This document shows positions 1 through 10,400 of a stretch of DNA of 64,000 nucleotides, one piece after another. The number at the start of each line of letters is the position of its first letter. The first letter of the stretch is position 1. The notes under the pieces are model-generated. The model saw nothing but the letters and a program-made list of their open reading frames with translations, was not told where the DNA came from and made no database searches. A program made the translations under genes and the position numbers. The stretch covers positions 8,415,227 to 8,479,226 of the forward strand of contig OX393565.1 in the NCBI GenBank assembly GCA_947652115.1, read 5' to 3'. Source of the DNA: Blastomussa wellsi. Lineage: Eukaryota; Cnidaria; Anthozoa; Scleractinia; Plerogyridae.

Positions 1-245
1 TTTAGTTTGCTTAGTTTATTAAGCTACCTATTACCAATCAATTGTAACCATAATTATCTCCGGATGGTAATGATTGTATTTTACATTGTATTTTACATTG
101 TTCATAGTCTATTATTTGAAGCTTACAAATTGGTTTATTTTTTTTCTTTTCTTTTTCTCCCTGCACAATTCGCTTCGACTAGCTTACGCTATATACGAGT
201 TGTACATGTTCTTCTTTTAATTGTTTAATATTAATAAATGTTGTT
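1..245 (+). mobile_element. LINE 3'-end fragment with short (GTT)n tail
   Basis: T-rich sequence ends in AATAAATGTTGTTGTTGAC, the same style of end (AATAAA then GTT repeats) as other LINE tails in this window. No coding part remains; the family cannot be named. The stretch 246-580 holds nothing I can identify. Confidence 0.35.
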
Positions 246-579
246 GTTGACTGGGTCGTGCAAAGGGCCTATTGCAAGATCATAGCTCCTAACCGTGATA
301 AATTACTTGCACCGTACCACGTGTATTTATCGTACCCACACCACCTCGGCAGCTCTCTTGATCTTCATAATGAGAGAAAGGCGTAAAATCGTCTTTTTGA
401 AGATGGAAAATCTTTGCCAGATCGTTATTTTCATCATTTGATTATTGTTCTTATGCACTTTTTTTCTCTTACGCATATTAAGCATAAAATTTAATTTCCA
501 GCATAACCCAAAATTTCGGGTAAGCATTATTATTTTCTTTCCGATGGAAAGCGGGTAAGTGTTAGTTAGTGCGGAGTCC

Positions 580-1032
580 TGTTGATATTAGATATCGAGG
601 TGCTAAGACCTGGAATGCTATATCAGATGAATGCTATGAATGCTAAGAATGCTATATCAATTTAAAAATAAATTCAAATCAAGCTTCATTGCAAGCTATT
701 AACCGAACTATCTATACCTCTATACCCTCTCTTATGTTATTTAAGCTGTTTATATACTTTTTCTTCGGGCTTATTTCCGCTAAACTTTTAACTTAGTTTA
801 CTTAATTTTTGTCCGTGTGTGTATGCGTGTTGTATGTGTTTATTTAAGTCCTATGTACCTGACCTTTAAAACCACTGACGTAAACACTAAGGATGGCTGT
901 CCAGTTCCTCATTAGCCAATAGTGGTTATTTCGGGCAGCCATGTACTCATTTTATTTTATATTGTCTAGTTTTGTAAACCTAATTAATTTGGGGTACAAT
1001 AAAGTTGTTGTTGTTGTTGTTGTTGGTGGTGG
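580..1032 (+). mobile_element. LINE 3' untranslated fragment with (GTT)n tail
   Basis: It ends in GGGGTACAATAAAGTTGTTG followed by more GTT units. The coding LINE remnant ending near 49410 finishes with almost the same words (GGGTACAATAAACGTTGTTG), so this is probably a 3' end of the same or a sister family. The start is uncertain; GAATGCTA-type short repeats occur at 613-655. From 1033 to 1413 I see nothing further. Confidence 0.55.
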
Positions 1033-1413
1033 TGGTGATGTATTAGGAATAGTGTCATTAAGACTAAAAGACAATCTGAAAAACAAGGGAGTGAGTGCAC
1101 CGATTGCTGTCACCCAACATCGGCATCGTCGGGCTCCGCGAGGATACTGAGAAGTGTTGGATTTTTTAAATGAAAGAGAGAAAATTACAGTGCAACCAAC
1201 TCAACCGTGCCCACCCAACCTTTTTTCAGTCAATCACAAGATGAATTAAAACAAATGAATCCGAATTTTTTCACAAACGAAACAATCACAGTAGGATAGA
1301 ACATTTAACGCTGCAAGAAATCAGGAAAACTGTTGTAAAACTTTCGATCCTAAATTTAGTTGAATGGCCCTGGTCAGTTGATACATGTCACTTGATGTGT
1401 GTAACATTCATAC

Positions 1414-4400
1414 CTTCTTTCAGGAAAGGAACAATCTTTGACTCTCCCCGCTTGGTGACAGAATTCAGTGCTAAGATTGGCTTACCAAGGCCATCGTTTC
1501 CAAGAGCAGCCCCACGCAAGAAATCTACTTGACCTCCAACACCTAAAAAGCCCCAAAACAAGATATTAGTATTGTGAAATTTCACCCTAGATAATCCATG
1601 ATAAACAGCAATCTTTATCTTTCACTTTCCGCCCGGCTTCTCCAATAATTTATCCCTCCATTTTTGTTAAGCACCCCTTCCTCCCCACTAGTAAGCCTCG
1701 CACACTCTCCACCTTGATAGGCTCACAAACGCTAGTGTACATCACCAACCATGATTAAGTGCCGCTCTGAACAAAAGACGCGCACGACAGTAGAGACATG
1801 TAATAAGCACCAATCTTAAAGGAGCTGCATGTATGTCACGATATCTTGAGTCATTTATTCGACAACCTAAATTACCCTCAAAATGTAGGAAACCTAAAAA
1901 TAATAGTTTGTTAAAGAAGAAAAACACCAAAGGAGGGATACTAGACCAAAAAGGAACAAGGATGGTTGACGATGGAATAGATTAAGACAGATTGGAAATG
2001 ATAATTTTTAAAACTTTTTCAAAGCACACGAACGGTGACGTAGCTCCTTTAAATGCATAGCGCAAACCCACCCCCCCCCCCCCCTCTGAACAGCAACGCG
2101 ATGCTTATTTTATACGAAACAATTTCAGTTCCAGAGCTAAACGTATTGAAGAGGCCATGCTATCGTTTTTGGATAAAGGGTCGTTCCAATGAATAAGCAC
2201 TGCTCACACGATGAGTAACACCCTTGAACAAGCGCCACATCAAAAGGTAGTAAAATGGTGAACATGCTGTGTTTTTTCAAGTGAATATATTACCTGAATA
2301 CATTCTTGTGCCTATAGAATCAGATACAACTTGTCCAGTGAGATCCACTTCAATACATGAATTTATTGCTGTCACTTTTGGGTTTTGAGAGATTATCGAA
2401 ACCAAGTTGACAAAGCCAACATCCAACATCACTAGTTGAACAGTGAGAACATAAAAAATATCATTAATTTTTCTAATCAATCTAAACATGTCGTGTCACT
2501 ACAGCCAAAAGTGGGGATACATGGTTTCATCTACCCAGTGATAATTCCCAGTTTTCAAACCTGCTGGCAGTCTGGCATTCTTTTTTCTTACCACTGTGAG
2601 AAAAGAACGCCTGATTTCAGGTTACAAATTTTCGAACTCTGATATTTATTTCGCTGGCTTAGTTTTCATCCCAAGTTTTCACGTGACGTCATCAGGTACT
2701 AATGTACGAGTCAAATCGAATCGTTAGCCTCGATTTCATGTTACGAGTCCCGGCGATTCCGCGTGGGTTGATAAATCATGGCGGAGGCAAGTGGGTGCCG
2801 ACAAGGCGAGTTTTGAGGGTTTTAAAGGAAAAGATTGCAGCTTCTTGGTGGCTTAGCTAAAAAGCAAAGGACTAAGGCTTTAGGCCCCCTATAGATCTTT
2901 GAGTGGCTGAGATATTATTTCGTTCTCGGAGCTAAAACGCCAATGATCTCGACTTCTGGAGCATGACAGAAGCTACTAAAAAGTTGAAACGGTGATCTGG
3001 TCACTCATTAATTTTCCCGGGGGTGGGGGCATTTGAACGGCTTTTGGGCCCGGAGAGGGGGGAATTTTAATATAATTTTTTCAAAAATTCGAATGCCCGG
3101 GGGGTTGCCCTAGGGGGGGGGGGGGTTGTTGAAGCTTTGATTTGACTGGTACATAAAATCCAAAACTAAAGAAATACATGAATAGAGGGGGTAAGCTTCT
3201 AAAGAAACTGTGATGCTGCGTCGGTGGGAAGTATAACAATATAATTTGGTTTTATCAACTGGGTTGATAATGTCAATTGGCCACCGTAAAGAGATTCAAG
3301 TGCTGACGTTTCGAGCGTTAGCCCTTCGTCTTAATCCTCACGGTATCAACGAACGCTTTTCATTCAACTAATTTATTCCGAAGTTTTCACGTTACCAGGC
3401 ACCAGCCAATAGCGAAGCTCCATCTTTCTGTATATAATTCCTTGATTCGCTCCGACGAAGGGCTAACGCTCGAAACGTCAGCTCTTGAATCTCTTTACGG
3501 TGGCCAATTGACATTATCAACCCAGTTGATAAAACCAAATAATAAAGAAATACATGTACGAAAGTTTTTATCGTTATCAGGCATAAGATGTACGAATTTT
3601 ATATCCGTCTACGACTTTGCAGCTAAATAGCATCCTTTGTTCAGAAACTAGTGCATTTTGAATTTCAGAATTATGGTGGTGCGGAAGTATCAAACATGTT
3701 TGTCATAAAAGGCAATTGCGATTTTTAGCCATTTGACAAGTCGAAGTGGTATGACAAGTGTTTATGTAAATGTCTGTTTCTCTGTAACAGTTTCACCATT
3801 TTCTGGCCGCCATATTAGTGTACCACTGAGGTACATGTACATCAATATCGCGATTCCATACTGGGCTCTGTAAATTTGGCCAAAACGTTTCGATGAATAT
3901 CTGTTTGGAATAACGCAAAGTCCTACAACTTGGAGAAATACTTCTTTAGTTATCTCCCATAATATATCTTTTTCTTGACTTCATTGACTGAATGGTGTTC
4001 GATTTATTTTTTTGGAGGTTGACAGTGAAAACGATCTATAGAACTTAACACTGAATAGATAAACAGTATTTTGAATACCAAGAAAATAATTGTAATTAAA
4101 ATAAAATACCGAAAAATCCACATGACAAAAAAACAAAGGTGTGGCTGAGTAGGGTCCTTTAGGTGATCACTTTTGCTCGTACAAAAGTTAATACAACTGA
4201 TAATAAACTGGCTTCCAACTTTTCAATGGATCTACATTACCAGAATAAGTAGTCCCTTACCCACCTACAAAAGGATTATTGTCAATGAATTCAAAAACTT
4301 TCTCTGTTCCAATCACAAAACTTCCAACACATCTACCAGGCAGGACATTCTTCAAAGCGTTGGTTATTGCTCCTCTCTCAGTCAAAGCTACCACGCCGTC

Positions 4401-7400
4401 ACTGAACATCTCTGAATGAATACCAAGATTTTTGTGATCCAGCAGGCGACTCAGACAGGCATCCGGTATTGAACCAATACCTTAAAGGTCATCACAAATA
4501 TACAAACAACGAAAAACGAACGAGAATATTAATGTCACTTTGAATAAAAAGACATACAAAAACTGCCAGCAGTGACTACAGATACAGTTAGCTTATCACT
4601 ACTTGTTTAATGGTGCTACTGGTTGTCAGTGATATGAAATTATGAAAAATGATGACAACAATGGGTGACATTGACACCATCGAGTTATGGCGCACACAGG
4701 AAGTTTGGAGAGCACAAAAGAAACGCAAGAGTTGCTTGATGTGATGTAGTTTCTTGAGTGCTCTCCACACTTACTCATGCTATTAGCGTGCTCTATTGGA
4801 TTATACTGAATTTGATTGCGCTATTATAACAATTATTAGCAAATCATTTCAACCAACTGTCTCAACAATTTTACCACCCACTGAAAAATCATAATCTCCA
4901 AATGGGTTAATTTATTTATACTTCATATTGATTTGACTAAATATCTGTACTCCACCCCCTACCTTTCCTTTTTGATGAAAAATAAATCTGACCCCGCCTT
5001 ATACATTTCCCAAAATTTTTCATTGTTTCTTTTACTGCTTTTGATCGCAATAAAGTTAACCAGGATTTGAAGATTTCTTCAATTTCACCTATGTGCTTAT
5101 CTGACCGTTTTTTGACATTTTCTTTAAATTTGTGCCCTGTTTTTAACTGATTTTAACTTTTGCTGACTGTTCCATTGTTTGTAAAGGAACGTTCCTCGAG
5201 TATCGATTGTTCCTTATTTTTGGGTTCCTTTTGACCTTAAGAGGACCAGCTTTTTTACAATTTAGGATCAAAATGTTCTCTTTCAAGGAAAACAAGAACA
5301 TTTTGTTACGAGTTCACAACTGTGAATGGAACAAATTGTTCCCAAATTGACGATTTAGGACTGTTTTGTTCCGAGTTCCTATCTGTGAATGGAACAAATT
5401 GTTCCCAAATTAATGATTTAGGACTGTTTTGTTCCGAGTTCCGATCAGTGAGTAGAACAAATTGTTCCCAAATTGATGATTTAGGACTGTTTTGTTCCGA
5501 GTTCCGATCAGTGATTGGAACAAATTGTTCCCAAGTTGATGATTTAGGACTGTTTTGTTCCGAGTTCCGATCAGTGAATGGAACAAATTGTTCCCAAATT
5601 GATGATTTAGGACTTTTTTGGTCCGAGTTCCTATCTGTGCATGGGACAAATTGTTCCCAAATTGGTGATTTAGGACTGTTTTGTTCCGAGTTCCGATCAG
5701 CGCATGGAACAAATTGTTCCCAAATTGATGATTTAGGACTGTTTTGTTCCGAGTTCCGATCAGTGCATGGAACAAATTGTTCCCAAATTGATGATTTAGG
5801 ACTGTTTTGTTCCGAGTTCCCGTCTGTATATGGAATACATTGTTCCCAAATTGATGATTTAGGTCTTTTTTGTTCCGAGTTCCTGTCTGTGCATCGTTCC
5901 CAGATTGACAATTTAGGAACTATTTTATGATCGTTTTGTTCCGAGTTCCTATCTGTTCGTGGAACACATTGTTCGCAAATTGATGATTTAGGACTGTTTT
6001 GTTCCGAGTTCCTATCTGTGTGTGGAACACATTGTTCCCAAATTGATCATTTAAGACCGTTTTGTTCCGAGTTCCCATCTGTGCACTGTTCCCAGATTGA
6101 CAATTTAGGAACAATTTTATGATCGTTTTGTTCCGAGTTCCTGTCTGTTCGTGGAACACATTGTTCCCAAATTGATGATTTAGGACTATCTTGTTCCGCG
6201 TTCGTATCTGTGTGTGGAACACATTGTTCCCAAATTGATCATTTAAGACCGTTTTGTTCCGAGTTCCTATCTGTTCGTGGAACACATTGTTCCCAAACTG
6301 ATGATTCAGGACTAGTTTGTTCCGAGTTCCTATCTTTGAATGGAACGGTTTGTTCCCAAATTGATAATTTAGGACTGTTTGTTCCGAGTGGAACGTTTTG
6401 TTCCCAAATTGGAATTTTAGGAACAAATTAAGGCCATGCAGATTTGATCTGAATCCTGTTTGTTCACGGACCATTTAGTTCCTAAATTGGATTGTCCTTT
6501 TGAAGGAAGACAATTGCAAACATTAGGGCTCGCACAGACTTGTTTGGGTAAGTTGAATACGGTTTTACTCACATATGCTGTTCATGAATTTTGCTCAATA
6601 GTAATAGGGACAGGCAAGCGTGGGCATGTTTTAGGCAGGTTTAAGCATGCATGGAGTTCTTTTAGCTGTCATTGGTTCCTTGCTCTCGGCTAGGATGTAA
6701 AAGCGACCGTCTTGGACAAATGCTTTTCAAAGGGAAAAATGAGCAAAAAGAGCAAAGTCAATTGGTCAGATATCGATGGCGCGTCGCCAAAACCGAAACG
6801 GCTTCACTTGGAAAAGGATGAAACCGACAATTTGTATCATTGTCCAATACAAGAGTGTGACCATGATGGATTTCAAAGTCAGAGAGGGTGTAGAAAACAT
6901 GTTAACACCAAACACAGTTGGTTCATTTATTTTGACCAAAAACCTGACCTGGAAGGACTCGTCACAAGTTCCAAGGCAGATTCCGATGGTGGTAAATCGA
7001 GTAAAATGACAATCCAGACTGGGCGAATATTGCCTTCATTTTCGACTTCCTGCCAGATTGGCGAATCATTCACGAAATGGTTGACTGGAAGTGGTGGTGG
7101 TTGCAAGAAAGATCATGTGGCCCAGCAGATAGTCAAGAGGTGTTTCAAATTTCTCAAATTTTGCTGCGAAGATGAAGAGGAATTGAGCTTTGAAGTGGTG
7201 AACTTCAGCCTGTGTTCTCATAGTCTGTTGTTCAAGTTTATCGACTACTTGCAAGATGAATGCAAGCTCGGACACGGTGGACGATTGGGCTACATTGATG
7301 CCATCTCTGAATTAATCGACTTCCAAAAAATAAATGGCGCATCAGACGCAGTTCTTCGGAACTTATCCTCAACGGAGTTGTACCTCAAAAGAGTGCGCAA

Positions 7401-10400
7401 GACAGTGGCAAAGATGATGAGACTGCAATGGACGCAAGATCTAGACATCGAAACTCTGGATGCCAAGGGTCACTGGGCAAACATGGAAGAACTGCTAGAA
7501 GTGGTGACATTTCATTTGCCGCGTTACGAAAACACCGTGAAGACGTGCAAAACTACTCCAGGTGAAGTTAATTCCTCGGACTTAACATTTGCCACGAAAT
7601 TTGTGGCAGTATATTTGTTCATCAAGGTGAAGGGATCTCGGCCTATGACTTATCAGTACTTGACAGTGGACATGGTTAAAACAGCGAAGGAGAACGGGGG
7701 ATTCATTGACCAGAAACAGTTCAAGACGGCTAGCAAGTATGGATTTGATTCATTGATTCTGACCGATGCAAGCATGAACGTGCTCGATAGTTACGTCAAT
7801 TTCGTAAGGCCGCTACTTAAACCCCAGTGCCAGTTCGTTCTGGTCACGAGAAATGGAGGCCAACACAGCAAATTGGGCGACGTCATGAGTAAACTCGTGT
7901 TCGATGCAATTGGAAAGTACATTCATCCGACGCGCTATCGTCAAATTGTCGAAACTCAAAGCCTGGATAAGCTCACCAGCAAAAAGCAAAGAATTTTGTC
8001 AGAAGACCAAAAACACAGTTCAGCCGTTGCCAAAGTTCACTATCAAAAGCAGAGATCGCGCGAAGTTGCTGTGAAGGCTCACGAGTGTCTACAAAAGCTT
8101 CAAGGTAGCAAGGGTTCAGAGGTGGAGGAAGATGTACAGGCGAGGATTGGTAGTTCAACTTCAAGCTCGACACTGTCAATTGCAACTATGGAAAAGGCAA
8201 GCTTGTCTCCACCTGAAAAGGGTTCCATTCCAACTGAGAACTTGCGACCCGCTCAGAGGAAACTTTTTCGGATGATGAAATTCTCCGCAGAAGAGGACGA
8301 TTTTCTCAAGAAAGGAATTAACAAGTACGGATATGGACAGTGGACGGCCATTCTGAGAGATTCCGATTTTAAGTTTCAAGAGGGAAGAACGGCCGATTCT
8401 CTAAAGAAAAGAGCTGGACTCAAATTTGCTTCTCTGAATTGACCGCACTAGGTTGACTTGTTTCAAAAAACGCCAAGATGGTTAATTCAATGAACTTTGC
8501 TAGTTGAAAGCGCCCTACGATTTGGTGGACTTTTGAAGTAAATAACACCTCATTGGAATACACTGTTGGAACCCTCTAAAGAAAAGGGCTGGAAATGTCC
8601 TCGCTTTTAATAAGACACTTGCAAATAAATCGGAGAAAGAACATGTAAGCATAGTTGTACACAAAAATGACTTCTTTTTATTGGGGTTCACTATTACCTC
8701 TTGCGTTGTTTTCCTGGTTACGTATATACTAATCCATCTATAATTCAAAATATTTAGAAAAAAAAATGAAAACAATTTTTGACTCAAAAATCTAAGTCCA
8801 CTAGTTTAGTTTTGACTCTTAAAGTATCTAGTTATAGTGTTCTTTGGTCTCTTTTGGTCTGATGGTTCCTGCTGACTTGACTGGCGTTTGCGGGTACTAT
8901 GCATGCGTAGCAGCTCATCGGAAATGCTGCAGTCGTCTTTCGGTGGCGGTGATGTTCGAGCACTCTCCGGGGGACATGGAGTAATGAACAGCCGGCGTTC
9001 CTCCTCTTCACTGTCCATGTCGCCATCTGCACTACTGTCTCGCCCGGCTTGGATGCCCTCTTCAGTTTGCGGCAGTGGTTCCGCGATGTCCGTCACCCAG
9101 TTTTGGTCCTGCTCGCGTAGAATTCCAAGCTGAATGCACACCCTTCTCCGCTCTTGTATGGCCTCTTCCGTGTTGTAAGTTCCCAATGCCTGGTGGTGTT
9201 TCTTGAGTTTGTCACACAGTATTTCTCTATAAGCCTGCATATTGGCACTGAGAAAAGGATCCCGAGTGCGGTGGCATTTTGCGACACAGTCGTGTAGCTC
9301 CTTTTCTGTTTCCCTTAGCCAAGCTCCTGCGAATGTTTGACGAGCTTTCTCGCGTCGATCTTGATCTTCTTGTGCATTTCGTCTGTCGCAATGCCTCTGC
9401 AACTCAGTGCGAATGGGCGTGGGCATTGCTTCGTCTGGCTCCATGGGCAGCAAATCGGCAGTCTGAGTGCTTACCCCTCTCTCTCTGAGCGATGCTTTTC
9501 GCAACTGGTGTTGCTTTTCTGCAAGGTGTTTTCGAGATGCTACCCTTTGCTCCTGCTCTCGGAGCATGTGCTCCACCTGCCTGTATCGGAGACTTCCTGG
9601 ATATGCTCTGCTTAGGGCTGCCCTCAAATCGACAATGACGTTGCTTGGTGTGGCATTAGCAGGCTCCAAGTCTTCATCGTCGGACTGTCCGGTGCCAACA
9701 TCATCTTCTTCACTTAGTTCAGCCTCCCCAGATTCGTCATCTTTGACTGGCGGATCAGTGAGTGAGAGTGCTTTCAGTTCTTGTTTTTCTTCCTGCTGCA
9801 AATTGCCCTCTTGGTCTTGTTCATTCTCCCCGTCACTGTCGGTGTCATCACCATCGCTATCAGGTTTACAGCACTTTGCTTGTTCTGCAGCCCACACCAC
9901 GCATTCCATGGGGTGCTTTCTCAACCAAGCTACGGCTTTCTTCTTTGGATTTTCAAGCCTCTTGAACTGGTAGGTGCGCAGACGTTTATCCATTGCGGGT
10001 TGGTGAACCGCTCCAAACTGCAGCTTATGCTGTGCTGTGATCAGCATTGGGCATCTGTTGATGAACGCCCTTGCGGTTTGGTATTTAACATCATGGGCGG
10101 CATAACCCCCCTGTGTGAGAAGCTTCCAGTCTGAAATGTCCAAAGTGTTCTCGTCCGCTTCGTCGATGAATATGACTTCAGTAAATGGGTTGATCATGGC
10201 CTTGTTAAAAGCTCGTTGCTTCGTCACCGTCGCAATGTTACCATGGTGTACGAGGCCCTGGATTGGAAAGAACAGGCTCGTCTTCCCACTGTTGGCTTCT
10301 CCCACAAGGCAAGGTACCATGTCCTTGTGCTGCTTCTTATTGTAATTCAACAGCTTGAGAAAATCATCGCAGAAGGTTGACACTTGGCTTTGCGACAAAC

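Larger units (their letters stand above)
2432..4264. other. Intron 6 of the CoA-transferase gene
   Basis: Besides the inverted-repeat element at 3238-3545, it holds a G-rich low-complexity patch at 3018-3127. The rest shows no coding signal or repeat I can place. Confidence 0.5.

Noticed and set aside
5319..6430. CRISPR-like array
   Set aside because: Units are contiguous tandem repeats without unique spacers, and the genome is eukaryotic.
5306..6474. Long open frames on both strands (184-202 codons) over the tandem array
   Set aside because: They mirror each other, follow the 63-base period exactly and have no exon or start context; explained by a stop-free repeat whose length is a multiple of three.
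8888..10345. Several plus-strand frames opposite the helicase gene
   Set aside because: Shadows of the minus-strand coding sequence; Ser/Cys-rich products with no motifs.
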